Both the position numbers and the translations under genes were made by a program. Source: JAYSYM01 sp964543475 (GTDB taxonomy: Bacteria > Bdellovibrionota > Bdellovibrionia > Bdellovibrionales > JAMPXM01). Taken from it: a stretch of 64,000 nucleotides of DNA. The stretch lies in NCBI GenBank assembly GCA_964543475.1, contig CAZIYJ010000014.1:13189-77188 (forward strand), given 5' to 3'. Positions 35,133 to 44,248 of the stretch are shown here, one piece after another. Numbering within the stretch: the stretch's first letter is position 1; every line of letters starts with the position of its first letter. The notes under the pieces are model-generated. The model worked only from the letters and a program-made list of their open reading frames with translations, had not been told where the DNA came from and ran no database searches.

Positions 35133-35873
35133 ATGAATTACGCATACGCAGCAACGACAAGCGCCAAAGTTGGCGTTAAGGCCGGAGTACTTGATGCTAT
35201 CGCATCAGCAAGTCTCCCTGTTCAACTTCTTCTTCTTCTCTTAATTGGAACCTCGATAGTTTCGTGGAGTGTGATCGTCACGAAGTACAAGCAGTACAAA
35301 AAAGTTGAGGAAGCTAACAAGAGTTTTATTGATCGATTCTGGCAAGCCTCTTCGCTTGAAGCCATCTTTAATAAGCTCGCCGAGTTTCCCGATAGTTCGG
35401 TTGCAAGAGTATTTCAAGCGGGATACCAAGAGCTTCAACGCATGGCCGACTCAGCCATGGCGCAAAAACCGAAAGGCGCAGAAGATATTGCACCGAGATT
35501 GTCGGGCATCGACAACCTTGAGCGCGCACTACGTAAAGCGGTTGATTCGGAATTGTCAGTTTGTGAACATCGTCTCGGCTTCTTAGCAACAACTGGCGCA
35601 ACGACTCCATTCATCGGACTTCTTGGAACCGTTGTTGGCATTATGACTTCATTTCAAGGAATTGCGGCGAGTGGCTCGGCAAGTCTTGCAGTCGTTGCTC
35701 CCGGAATTTCAGAAGCACTTTTTGCAACGGCAGTTGGTTTGTTTGCGGCAATTCCTGCAGTTGTTGCTTACAACTACTTTATCGGGCGAGTTCGCAAGAT
35801 CGAACTTGAAATGAGCAGCTTTGGCTCGGACTTCTTGAACATCGCAAAACGAAATTTCTTTAAGGACGAGTAA
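35133..35873 (+). CDS. tolQ: TolQ/ExbB-type proton channel protein
   Basis: A 246-residue TolQ. The first transmembrane helix (LPVQLLLLLLIGTSIVSWSVIV) and two C-terminal helices (TTPFIGLLGTVVGIMTSF and LFATAVGLFAAIPAVVAYNYF) have the family motifs. It forms the Tol proton channel with TolR in the inner membrane. No good ribosome binding site precedes the ATG. The stop overlaps the tolR start (TAATG). Confidence 0.93.
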   Translation: MNYAYAATTSAKVGVKAGVLDAIASASLPVQLLLLLLIGTSIVSWSVIVTKYKQYKKVEEANKSFIDRFWQASSLEAIFNKLAEFPDSSVARVFQAGYQELQRMADSAMAQKPKGAEDIAPRLSGIDNLERALRKAVDSELSVCEHRLGFLATTGATTPFIGLLGTVVGIMTSFQGIAASGSASLAVVAPGISEALFATAVGLFAAIPAVVAYNYFIGRVRKIELEMSSFGSDFLNIAKRNFFKDE

Positions 35874-36295
35874 TGGCTTTCTCTACTGGCGGCGGCGGAA
35901 AATCGAGAGCAGCAATGAGTGAGATTAACGTCACTCCGTTGGTTGACGTGATGCTCGTACTACTTATTATTTTTATGGTCACTGCGCCCATGATGCAGCA
36001 AGGGATCGACATTGATTTACCTGAAACTGCTAGCTCTGGAGTTGCGACAAACGATGAGCCGTTTGTTTTAGAGATTCGCAAAAATAAAAAAATCTACGTT
36101 GGTGATACGCAACTATCGATGGAAGATTTGCGTAAGCGCTTAGAGGCAATTTTTAGCACTCGAAAAAACAAGCAGATTTATTTGCAGGCGGATCGAACCG
36201 TTGACTATGGTTACGTCGCCGAAGCGATGGGCGAAATCCGAGCTGCTGGCATTACGAATATTGGTTTAGTGACACTTCCAAAGACGGGGCTGTGA
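35873..36295 (+). CDS. tolR: TolR/ExbD-type protein
   Basis: A 140-residue biopolymer transport protein with the conserved INVTPLVDVMLVLLIIFMVT segment (shown as two halves: INVTPLVDVM and LVLLIIFMV), whose aspartate carries protons, followed by the periplasmic domain. It begins with a Gly-rich tail and sits between tolQ (1 bp overlap) and tolA (4 bp overlap). Confidence 0.93.
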   Translation: MAFSTGGGGKSRAAMSEINVTPLVDVMLVLLIIFMVTAPMMQQGIDIDLPETASSGVATNDEPFVLEIRKNKKIYVGDTQLSMEDLRKRLEAIFSTRKNKQIYLQADRTVDYGYVAEAMGEIRAAGITNIGLVTLPKTGL

Positions 36296-37071
36296 GCACA
36301 AAAGCATTTTTTACTCCTCAGGATGAATTCTCTCGTGGAATTTTAATTTCCATTGCTGCCCATTTCGTTTTCATTTGTCTCTTAATTTTCAAGGCCGTTT
36401 TTTATCCGTCTGAACCGATTCGCATGGAGCGTGCAATTCGAGTTGATATGGTTGGCCTTCCCGACAAACGCGCTCAACTTCCGGCCGAAGCAAAAGTTGA
36501 AGCACCACCTGCGCCTGCTATTGAGCAAAAACCAGAGCCAAAGCCTGAGCCAAAAGTCGAAGCGCAAACAGAACCAAAAACTGTGGCGCTACCAAAACCA
36601 GAACCAAAGACAGATGCCATCGATTTAAAGAAAACAAAAAGCACGCAGACTAGCGCACTCAAAAGGCTTGAAGCGCTCAAGCGACTTCAAAGCGCATCAA
36701 AGCCAGTGGCGGAAGCGAAGCCCAGCAATTCTGCGCCAATCAAAGGTAATGCTCTCTCGCCCGGTTCTTCACTGAATGGAATCGCCAAGCTTGAGCATGA
36801 CGATTACATCACTGCACTCGATGACAAGATCAAAGAGCAGTGGAACTTGCCGGCATGGCTCGCGAATGCTAACTTTAAGGCAAGGATTGTGGTTTACCTA
36901 GACTCTCGAGGAGCAATTACCAAGATGGTGATGACCGAGAGCTCAGCCAATCCAGTGTTTAATGAAAAATGCATGGAAGCAGTTTCAAAAGCGGCACCTT
37001 TTCCGCCGCCGCCCGATCGACTCGTGAATAGTTTTGCGGTCGACGGATTTGAAGTTGGCTTCCCGGAATAA
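36292..37071 (+). CDS. tolA: TolA-like protein with TonB C-terminal domain
   Basis: A 259-residue protein from GTG 36292. There is one inner-membrane helix (LISIAAHFVFICLLIFKAVF), a Pro/Glu/Lys-rich periplasmic spacer (about 60-110, repeated PKPEPK), a helical segment and a TonB/TolA-like C-terminal domain (about 165-259, ARIVVYLDSRGAITKMV and PFPPPPDRL). It bridges the inner membrane and TolB/outer membrane to power outer-membrane invagination. Much shorter than E. coli TolA, as is common outside enterobacteria. Confidence 0.85.
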   Translation: MSTKAFFTPQDEFSRGILISIAAHFVFICLLIFKAVFYPSEPIRMERAIRVDMVGLPDKRAQLPAEAKVEAPPAPAIEQKPEPKPEPKVEAQTEPKTVALPKPEPKTDAIDLKKTKSTQTSALKRLEALKRLQSASKPVAEAKPSNSAPIKGNALSPGSSLNGIAKLEHDDYITALDDKIKEQWNLPAWLANANFKARIVVYLDSRGAITKMVMTESSANPVFNEKCMEAVSKAAPFPPPPDRLVNSFAVDGFEVGFPE

Positions 37072-37091
37072 TCGTTTTCAGAGGAAGTGAA

Positions 37092-38486
37092 ATGAAATTA
37101 GCTCGAAGACTCTCACTACTGACTCTTAGTTTGACGCTCTGTTTGCTCAATGCAAGAGACGCAGAAGCTCAATCTCAAATTTACATCAAGGCTGGCGAAG
37201 CAAAAGTTAAGAAAAGTTTGATTGCTCTTCCGCAGTTCAATTTGCTTTCAACTCCGGGAGTCGCAGCTGGCTCAAACAAAGTGGCAAAAGATATTTACGA
37301 TACAGTTTTGTACGACTTATCAGTCAGTTCTTACTTTGATTTCATTAAGCCTGAGGCATTTTTAGAAGATACTTCGAAAGTTGGCCTTCGTCCCGGAGAA
37401 GCCGGTGGCTTTAACTTCTCATCGTGGAAACAAATTGGTTCAGAATTTTTAATCAGAGCTGGCTACAAAGTAATTGGTAACGAATTAACTTTTGAAACTT
37501 ACCTCTATTATGTTCCTCAAGCGAAACTTGTGTTTGCGAAAGCTTACAAAGGTAAAGTTGCAGATGCGCGCCTGGTTGCACACACCTACGCTAATGATGT
37601 GGTTCGAGAGTTAACTGGCAAAAAAGGAATCTTCACAACAAAATTTGCAGTCACGCGGACAGCCGGAAAAGACCAACGCGAAATCTTTGTGATGGATTGG
37701 GATGGCGGGAACCAGAAACAAATCAGTTTTCACAAATCAATTGCCAATTCGGCAGCTTGGTCTCCGGACGGTCGCTACATTTCTTATCGAGCCTTTGCTT
37801 ATCACCCGGCATTGAAGGCACGAAATGCTGACTTGTTCACCTTTGATTTAAAAAGCGGAAGGCGCTGGCTAGTTTCTTATCGTAAGGGAATTAACTCAGG
37901 TGCGAGCTATTTCCCTGACGGAAAAAATCTTCTTCTCACTCTTTCTACTAATGGCAATCCTGATATTTACAAAATGGCGACCGATGGCGATGGCAAAAGT
38001 CTTTCTCGCATCACGAACGGACCTCGAGGTGCGATGAACGTAGAGCCGTCAGTTTCTCCCGACGGATCAAAGATTGCTTTCTCGTCTGATCGAAGCGGCA
38101 AACCGATGGTTTACGTAATGAACGTTGATGGATCGAATGTGAACCGTCTGACATTTGCCGGTGAATACAATTCGACGCCTCGCTGGTCTCCGGATGGAAA
38201 GAAAATTGTTTTCGCCGGCTATGATAAAGGGCACTTTGATCTGTTCGTCATGGAATCTAACGGCGAAAAGATGATTCGTTTAACTTCTGCGCAAAAGCCA
38301 AACGGAAAGTTTGCCGATAATGAAGAGCCAAGCTTTTCTCCTGATGGACGCCACATCATGTTTGTCAGCAACAGAACCGGATCGAATCAAGTCTACATTG
38401 TCGATGCTGATGGAGAAAATGAACGAAGAATCACTTTTGATAAGCACGAATACTTTAGACCAACTTGGTCTCCGTATTTAGATTAG
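37092..38486 (+). CDS. tolB: Tol-Pal system protein TolB
   Basis: A 464-residue periplasmic protein with signal peptide (LSLLTLSLTLCLLNARDAEA), an N-terminal alpha/beta domain and a C-terminal six-bladed propeller with repeated SPDG/SPDGRYI motifs (for example AWSPDGRYISYRAF, SVSPDGSKIAFSSD, RWSPDGKKIVFAGY). It binds Pal and TolA. GAGGAAG precedes the ATG. It is followed by a cyclophilin gene, not pal. Confidence 0.95.
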   Translation: MKLARRLSLLTLSLTLCLLNARDAEAQSQIYIKAGEAKVKKSLIALPQFNLLSTPGVAAGSNKVAKDIYDTVLYDLSVSSYFDFIKPEAFLEDTSKVGLRPGEAGGFNFSSWKQIGSEFLIRAGYKVIGNELTFETYLYYVPQAKLVFAKAYKGKVADARLVAHTYANDVVRELTGKKGIFTTKFAVTRTAGKDQREIFVMDWDGGNQKQISFHKSIANSAAWSPDGRYISYRAFAYHPALKARNADLFTFDLKSGRRWLVSYRKGINSGASYFPDGKNLLLTLSTNGNPDIYKMATDGDGKSLSRITNGPRGAMNVEPSVSPDGSKIAFSSDRSGKPMVYVMNVDGSNVNRLTFAGEYNSTPRWSPDGKKIVFAGYDKGHFDLFVMESNGEKMIRLTSAQKPNGKFADNEEPSFSPDGRHIMFVSNRTGSNQVYIVDADGENERRITFDKHEYFRPTWSPYLD

Positions 38487-38496
38487 GAGCTTGAAG

Positions 38497-39171
38497 ATGC
38501 TAAAGAATATTCGCATAGCGATCGTATTTTTTGCAGCGACTCTCGGGACATCACTATTCTCGAACGTATGCTTTGCACAGCCTGCAAGCGATACACCTGT
38601 TAGTCCTCCGGCCGCTGTTAGCGCGAATAGCGAAGTGACGACAGTCGTTGCCTCTGGCGAAAAGAATTTGTTCGCAACACTTGAAACCTCAAAGGGGAAT
38701 ATCAAGATTGAGTTGTTCGCAACCATCACTCCGCGCACTGTTCGAAACTTTGTGGAGCTTGCAAATGGTCAAAAAGACTATATTGACGTAAAGACTGGTC
38801 GAGCCGAGCGTAAACCTTTTTACGACGGTCTAATTTTTCATAAGGTAACTAAGGGCTTTGCGATACAAACCGGCTGTCCATTTGGAACCGGCAAAGGTGG
38901 CCCAGGTTTCGTATTCAATGATGAGATCACTCCCTCACTTCGCCATGACAAAGCCGGAGTTGTTTCGATGGCCAACACTTCTCCGAACGCGAATGGGAGC
39001 CAATTCTTTATCACGCTCGACGCCCGCCCAGAGCTCGACGATAAGTATTCTGTATTTGGTCAAGTGATCAGTGGGATGGATGTTGTTCGCAAGATTGCGA
39101 ACGTAAAAGTCGGTCCAACAGACCGTCCACTTAAACGTATTTACCTCAAAAAAGTTTCAATCAGCGAGTAG
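38497..39171 (+). CDS. Periplasmic cyclophilin-type peptidyl-prolyl isomerase
   Basis: A 224-residue cyclophilin. The signal peptide (RIAIVFFAATLGTSLFSNVCFA) directs it to the periplasm. The cyclophilin core is clear: FYDGLIFHKVTKGFAIQTG, GGPGFVFNDE, GVVSMANTSPNANGSQFFITL and DDKYSVFGQVISGMDVV. ATG 38497 has GGAG about eight bases upstream; a TTG two codons earlier is less likely. It follows tolB by 10 bp, occupying the usual place of pal, and may help fold envelope proteins. Confidence 0.9.
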   Translation: MLKNIRIAIVFFAATLGTSLFSNVCFAQPASDTPVSPPAAVSANSEVTTVVASGEKNLFATLETSKGNIKIELFATITPRTVRNFVELANGQKDYIDVKTGRAERKPFYDGLIFHKVTKGFAIQTGCPFGTGKGGPGFVFNDEITPSLRHDKAGVVSMANTSPNANGSQFFITLDARPELDDKYSVFGQVISGMDVVRKIANVKVGPTDRPLKRIYLKKVSISE

Positions 39172-39172
39172 A

Positions 39173-39266
39173 ACTCAGGTGTCTAAGCATTTTACACCTG
39201 AGTGACGAGAGTTGTTTGTGCGTCCTTGGCTGTGGCCTTGAACTTCAGACGCCTCTCTTGTCGTCA
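39173..39266. other. Structured intergenic region, possible RNA element
   Basis: Downstream of the cyclophilin gene, a perfect 10 bp stem ACTCAGGTGT/ACACCTGAGT (39173-39182, 39194-39203) adjoins a second stem. The second stem has TGACGA (39203-39208) pairing with TCGTCA (39261-39266) and GCGTC (39220-39224) pairing with GACGC (39248-39252). AGTTGTTT (39210-39217) could instead pair with AAACAACT at 39271-39278, giving an alternative fold. No U-run is present. It could be a processing or termination structure, or a small RNA. Confidence 0.35.
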
Positions 39267-39350
39267 TGATAAACAACTGAATTCTCTATGTAATCTCATC
39301 TTGAGACACCCCGAGAGTGCGGGACTAGGCCTTGCACAAGTACCCGGGTA

Positions 39351-42300
39351 ATGAAACACACACTTGCTACATTCTTTTCTTTAGTTGCGCACTGGGTATT
39401 AGTGTTCGCTATTGCTATTAGCCCATTTAAAGCTGCAGCGCAAAGTTCAGCACAGCAATTGAATCTTCCATTTGAAGATCAGCTGAGCCTTCCGCTTGAA
39501 GAACCAAACAATGGTGTGAAAGTTGTTAGAGGAGATGGCAAAGAAGACCTCTCTAAACTGACTGCTGCTGAACCTACAGAAATCGAAAGATCTGATCTCA
39601 AAGAAAAAATTGGCGCACAGGCATTTGTCGACACCAACAGCACTGTTGAGGAACGCAAAAGCACAAGCCCTAAAGCAATTCTTGCAGCTTGGAACACTGC
39701 TAAAGCTACTCCTAAGATCGCCGGCAAAACTTTAATGAGTTTTCCCGCTGAAGCATCAACTTTCTACGCAGCAATGGGATTGTTGGCAGCTGTTGAACTT
39801 AATCATCCGCTTACTTCTAAAAACCCTGCAGCGCTCGAGCAGTTCTTTCATCATTCATTTAAAGATCCAGTAGGAGCAGTTGGCTTTTACGGCTTCATGC
39901 TCGTGAATCGCCAAACAACACACTTCTTTGAACAGCTTCGAATGCTCGGCGGAACAGATATTAAAGATATGACTCGTGTTAAGCGAATTTTCTACGGACA
40001 CGTTGCTCCTCAAATTGGAATGTCAGCCGGCTTTTTAGCTCAAACAGTTTTCACTGAGTTGTGGCACGACAAAGAATTTAAGATGTGTGTTGGCCGTTTT
40101 GGTTTGAAAAAGATTAACAAAATTGTTGGCGGCAAAAAAGTAACTCTAGCGCCAGACTCTCCAGAAATCTTAGAAGCCTGTGAGTTAGCTTATGATCGTT
40201 GGGCCGTTCGTCAAAAAATTAAAGATTATGTTCCATTGATTGCAGCGATGGTAGTGACAAACATTCTTCAGATGTCATCAATCCCATTTGCAAAATGGCT
40301 AGTGAACGATACTAAAGCCGGTAAAGCGATTGTTAGCAAGGTGATGCAGACTAAAGGTGTCGGCGCAGTACTTGGTCGCATGACACTTGCGCTTCGAGTT
40401 GGAAAGAATTTTGTCTTTCCTCAAGGTGGCTTAGCAGTTCGAATTGCTAGCATGGTTATGTTCATTAAAGGTTCAGAACTCGTTCAACCCTACTTTGATA
40501 GAACGACTGGGATGCCATTGAAAGCCGATGACATTGCTGACATGACAAATCGCTTTGAACAAAAGATTACCGAAGCTGTGAATCGCAAATGGCAACCAGT
40601 TAATTATGTCGATCGCGAAGATCAAAGAAAGAACGATCCAGCAGAGTTGCTTAAAAAGCTTGGGCTGCATTTTCAGAAGATGCGACAGTTCCATCTTCAG
40701 ATTCCGTACGCAAACCATGCCAACTGGCAACAAGCTCTCGCACAGTTTCAAGGTGCATATACATCTTCTTACGCAATGTACGATCGCGTGATCGATGAAG
40801 TCCGTGAATTCCGCGGACGCGAATCAAAAAATCGCTATATCGGTGAGAACCCATCGCTTCTCTTCTTGAGCCGCGAAAGCCCTATTTACAGAGTTGGAAC
40901 TTTGATTGCTAAAAAACAAAGTGGCCCACTCGGCAATGACCCACTTCGTGAGTTGCTAGTTCGTATCCGCGACTACTACGCTCGAAATGTTAAGTCCCTT
41001 ACTCCATCTCAAGACAAAGTTCTTCGCCAAATCAACTTCGGTCTAGAAGCAGCCTATCGGGATCTTTCAACTGCAGAACTTGATGCTGCAATAAAAAAGG
41101 CGAAGCTTGATTCTTCAAACTTATCTTCAGAGCAGCGAAACTCGATCGCCTACGAAGTTCGTGCAAATCGTTTGTCGTCAGCGCTAAAGCTTTTCGCACA
41201 AGTTGGAACTAACGTAAATAAATCGACTGGTGTTGGTTTCAAGGTTGCTAGCGGCTTTAAAGGTCTCTTCAATGAGATCGCTGGCGATGTAAGTAAGATG
41301 GATTTCAATGGATTCATGTATCATCTCTATACCAACGTTAAAACTCTCGACGTTGCAGTAACGGCAGCAGGATACGACTACTACCACCGCGAATTAGGAA
41401 CAAATAAAAACATCGTCTCTGAACTCGCTCGCGAAAGCACACCGAAGCGTTATGAACGCGCGTACACTCCAACAATGGCAGATTACCTACTTGCATCTAT
41501 GGTTTGCGGCCCGCGTGCACTAGGTGGTGCTGCTGAACGTTCAGCACAAACGACTCTCACTTCTAAGTTAATGAACTGGTGGAACTACAATAACGACCAG
41601 ACTGTTAAGACTTTCGAAAAAATGAGCTTAGTTGAATTCACTCCTGGATTTGGCTGGAGATTCTTGCCACCACGTCTAGTTGTTGATTCAGTCGCAGACG
41701 CAAACTTTTGCAACACAGTTCCAAAGCGCGCAAAGGTTCATAATGTTGCAACTGCAGCTGAAGAATTCATTGGCGGCCGCTCGGTCGAAAAGCAAAATAT
41801 TGACCTACGCACTTTCTTTAACGTGAACACGGGCGAATACAGCGTCAACAATGAAATTCATCACGGAATGCTTCCGCTCGTTAAGAAGTTCATGCGCCCT
41901 GATTTTCTTGCTACCGCTAATGGCGAAGAAAAGCCATTTCATAAGTATTGGGTGAACAATGTTGAGCCTCAGGCAAAAAAGGCTCTCGTTGAATTCCATA
42001 AAGGCTATCGCGAACTCGTCTTTAAAGACTTCGTTCCACGCTTCTCATCTGGTGAATACTTAAACGTCAAAGGTCGCAAAGTCCACTATGGTACAGGTTG
42101 GTCGATTCGCGATGAAGGCTTGTACTACCGTGATTTCCTAAAGCGAATGATCCCAACTCCTGAGATGGAATCATTACTGAATACCTATCAGCGCAACTTG
42201 ATTCTTTCGATTGGTCTTTTCTCTAAAGCGGACCAAGTTCGCAAAGCAACAGACGTAATTCTACGGACGATTAACGAAGAATCAGTTGAGAAGAGCGACG

Positions 42301-42629
42301 AGGAAAAAGAGTCAGAAGACTTCCTTGCAGACTTAGCAGAAGTCGATGACGTAAAGATCGAATTTACTCCTCAGCAGATAGCTCAGGTCAAAACTGCAGG
42401 TGATCCGGCAGCACAATTGGCCACTGTTCGGTTGCTAAAAGCGATCACAAAAAACATGACAGAGATTAAGGAATTAGTAGCGAAGACCACTCTAAAGGGT
42501 TCGGCGAAAAACGTCGCAGATCAGCTACTTGTAAACATGGAACAAGTGGTTGGCGAGGCAGAAACGTATAATGGCGTTATTAGAGCGGTTAATTTGCAGG
42601 GTTTGCCGGAAGTCTCTGATCTTCTCTAG
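39351..42629 (+). CDS. Large exported protein, unrecognised
   Basis: Unrecognised protein of 1092 residues. It begins with a signal peptide (FFSLVAHWVLVFAIAISPFKAAAQ) and continues with an acidic region. About residues 120-380 hold several moderately hydrophobic segments (FYAAMGLLAAVELN, GMSAGFLAQTVFTEL, YVPLIAAMVVTNILQMSSI, VRIASMVMFIKGSEL) that may be membrane-spanning. The remaining 700 residues are mainly helical and hydrophilic. Codon use looks like its neighbours. No clear ribosome binding site precedes the ATG. It is followed by a small exported protein gene. Size and novelty suggest a lineage-specific envelope protein. Confidence 0.7.
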   Translation: MKHTLATFFSLVAHWVLVFAIAISPFKAAAQSSAQQLNLPFEDQLSLPLEEPNNGVKVVRGDGKEDLSKLTAAEPTEIERSDLKEKIGAQAFVDTNSTVEERKSTSPKAILAAWNTAKATPKIAGKTLMSFPAEASTFYAAMGLLAAVELNHPLTSKNPAALEQFFHHSFKDPVGAVGFYGFMLVNRQTTHFFEQLRMLGGTDIKDMTRVKRIFYGHVAPQIGMSAGFLAQTVFTELWHDKEFKMCVGRFGLKKINKIVGGKKVTLAPDSPEILEACELAYDRWAVRQKIKDYVPLIAAMVVTNILQMSSIPFAKWLVNDTKAGKAIVSKVMQTKGVGAVLGRMTLALRVGKNFVFPQGGLAVRIASMVMFIKGSELVQPYFDRTTGMPLKADDIADMTNRFEQKITEAVNRKWQPVNYVDREDQRKNDPAELLKKLGLHFQKMRQFHLQIPYANHANWQQALAQFQGAYTSSYAMYDRVIDEVREFRGRESKNRYIGENPSLLFLSRESPIYRVGTLIAKKQSGPLGNDPLRELLVRIRDYYARNVKSLTPSQDKVLRQINFGLEAAYRDLSTAELDAAIKKAKLDSSNLSSEQRNSIAYEVRANRLSSALKLFAQVGTNVNKSTGVGFKVASGFKGLFNEIAGDVSKMDFNGFMYHLYTNVKTLDVAVTAAGYDYYHRELGTNKNIVSELARESTPKRYERAYTPTMADYLLASMVCGPRALGGAAERSAQTTLTSKLMNWWNYNNDQTVKTFEKMSLVEFTPGFGWRFLPPRLVVDSVADANFCNTVPKRAKVHNVATAAEEFIGGRSVEKQNIDLRTFFNVNTGEYSVNNEIHHGMLPLVKKFMRPDFLATANGEEKPFHKYWVNNVEPQAKKALVEFHKGYRELVFKDFVPRFSSGEYLNVKGRKVHYGTGWSIRDEGLYYRDFLKRMIPTPEMESLLNTYQRNLILSIGLFSKADQVRKATDVILRTINEESVEKSDEEKESEDFLADLAEVDDVKIEFTPQQIAQVKTAGDPAAQLATVRLLKAITKNMTEIKELVAKTTLKGSAKNVADQLLVNMEQVVGEAETYNGVIRAVNLQGLPEVSDLL

Positions 42630-42773
42630 AAGGTCAGGCACGGAAATCGCACAAGTGATAGGTGACGTTAAAAATTAAGCGGCAGATGTGGATAAAGCTG
42701 AGGGCAGCCCCGCAAGTGTCGATAGAAATTTAGATTGTAAAAGAAATAGACAGTTAATTTTTGGAGGTTTTCG

Positions 42774-43436
42774 ATGTTTAAACAGGTCATGTTCTCGCTA
42801 GTAGCAGTTTCGTTTGTTGTACAAGCTCACGCAGTACCAGGTCGCGAAGGCAAAGAGGGCGGCAAGGCACGTAGTGAAGTAGTTAAAGAAGAAGCGGCTA
42901 AGGCTAAAGAAGCTGGTGCAGCTCGCGCTTCGAAAGACTTGATTCGCGCAGGCGCAAGCAAGCGTCTTGATAAAATCTTCGGTACTAGCTTAGCAGCTAA
43001 AGACAAAGAGGCTTTGTTAGACCTAGCAACTAGCGATCGTTTAGTAGCAAAAGCACTTAGCGAACTTGCTAAATCAAAACAAGCTGGCAACAACGCTTTG
43101 ATCGACGACGCACAAGTTGGCGCTCTTCTTTCTCTTTCAAAAATTGCTAACCTTAACAACCGAATTAAAGAAAGCACTGAGACTTCAGATAAACTTTCTG
43201 CGACAGAGCGCACAGTTTACAACTTGGTAGTTCAAGTTCCATCAAAAGCTCGTTCAAACTGGTCGGCTGATGATAAAGCTGTAGCAGCTGAAGCCATCAA
43301 GATCTTCGGAGACGAAGCTCGCTCAGGTTCACTTGATCAAGCTTTGAAAACAATGACTGAGAAGATGGCTAACCACCCTGACAAAAAATTACGCGCAACA
43401 ATCAACGAAGAGGCTATTAAGAAATTCTGTTCGTAA
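42774..43436 (+). CDS. Small exported helical protein
   Basis: Unrecognised 220-residue protein with a signal peptide (KQVMFSLVAVSFVVQAHA). The mature part starts with a Lys/Glu/Ala-rich, strongly helical stretch (GREGKEGGKARSEVVKEE), then repeats of alpha-helical character (SRSLAAKDKEALLDLATS-like). GGAGG lies six bases before the ATG, an excellent site, and a canonical terminator follows, so it is probably a well-expressed single gene. Confidence 0.65.
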   Translation: MFKQVMFSLVAVSFVVQAHAVPGREGKEGGKARSEVVKEEAAKAKEAGAARASKDLIRAGASKRLDKIFGTSLAAKDKEALLDLATSDRLVAKALSELAKSKQAGNNALIDDAQVGALLSLSKIANLNNRIKESTETSDKLSATERTVYNLVVQVPSKARSNWSADDKAVAAEAIKIFGDEARSGSLDQALKTMTEKMANHPDKKLRATINEEAIKKFCS

Positions 43437-43463
43437 TCGGCAACTGCAAATTGGATTTAAACG

Positions 43464-43491
43464 AAGGCGTTCGAAAGAACGCCTTTTTTTT
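43464..43491 (+). terminator. Intrinsic terminator
   Basis: A 9 bp stem AAGGCGTTC/GAACGCCTT (43464-43472, 43477-43485) with a GAAA tetraloop is followed by a run of about seven T. It ends the 42774-43436 transcript. Confidence 0.93.
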
Positions 43492-43511
43492 GCTTCGCAA
43501 AAACTCAGCGC

Positions 43512-44246
43512 TTAAAGCGCACTCTTCGACTCGTCTGTAACTATCAATATTTCAATCCGGCGGTTCCTCGCACGATTCTCTTCTGTGTTGTTGGGAACAA
43601 GCGGTCTCTGATCAGCATATGCAACGGCTGTTACACGCTTCGAATCAATCTTATGTCTTTGCAAGAAGTAGCGAACGATCTTGGTGGCGCGAGCAGCAGA
43701 TAACTCCCAGTTACTTGGAAATTGTTGAGTCTTTATTGCCTGATTGTCAGTGTGCCCCTCGACAATGATTCTTCTTTTAGTTTTTTTAAGCATCTCTGCA
43801 ATTTTGTCGAGTGGACGTAAAGATTCTGGCTTTAGAGTCGCCGACGCCGCAGGAAACACCGCAGATGCTGTGAGTTGAATGCGAACGCCAATTGAATCGT
43901 GTCTAACAGATTCAACTGTCGCTTTAAATTCTTCGTCGCCCATTTCCTGTTCTAGCTTTCGCTCAACATATTCTCTTATTTCGGCAATGCCCGCACTTTC
44001 CTGAGGAAAGCTATCTAAATTTGGCTGAAGCAATCCGCCTGGCTCGCCGTCTCCGCCCAAGCCAGGAGCTGGCATGTTGAAACTTTTTCGAACGGAGCTT
44101 TCAAATTCTTGTTCTTTTTTTACATCTTTTTGAGCAGTAGCATAAAGGACCGTAAAGAACGCGAAGAGCAGAGTGATGAAGTCGGCATAAGAAACCAACC
44201 ATCGCTCGTGATTTTCGTGTTCTTCGTGGCGCTTACGCTTTGCCAT
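43512..44246 (-). CDS. motB: Flagellar motor protein MotB
   Basis: A 244-residue stator protein. The single transmembrane helix with the proton-binding Asp22 reads WLVSYADFITLLFAFFTVLY, and the C-terminal OmpA-like peptidoglycan-binding domain (about 125-240) contains IIVEGHTDNQ and RNRRIEILI. It anchors the stator to the wall. It is next to motA (2 bp gap) in flbD-motA-motB. Confidence 0.95.
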   Translation of the reverse strand: MAKRKRHEEHENHERWLVSYADFITLLFAFFTVLYATAQKDVKKEQEFESSVRKSFNMPAPGLGGDGEPGGLLQPNLDSFPQESAGIAEIREYVERKLEQEMGDEEFKATVESVRHDSIGVRIQLTASAVFPAASATLKPESLRPLDKIAEMLKKTKRRIIVEGHTDNQAIKTQQFPSNWELSAARATKIVRYFLQRHKIDSKRVTAVAYADQRPLVPNNTEENRARNRRIEILIVTDESKSAL

Positions 44247-44248
44247 TC

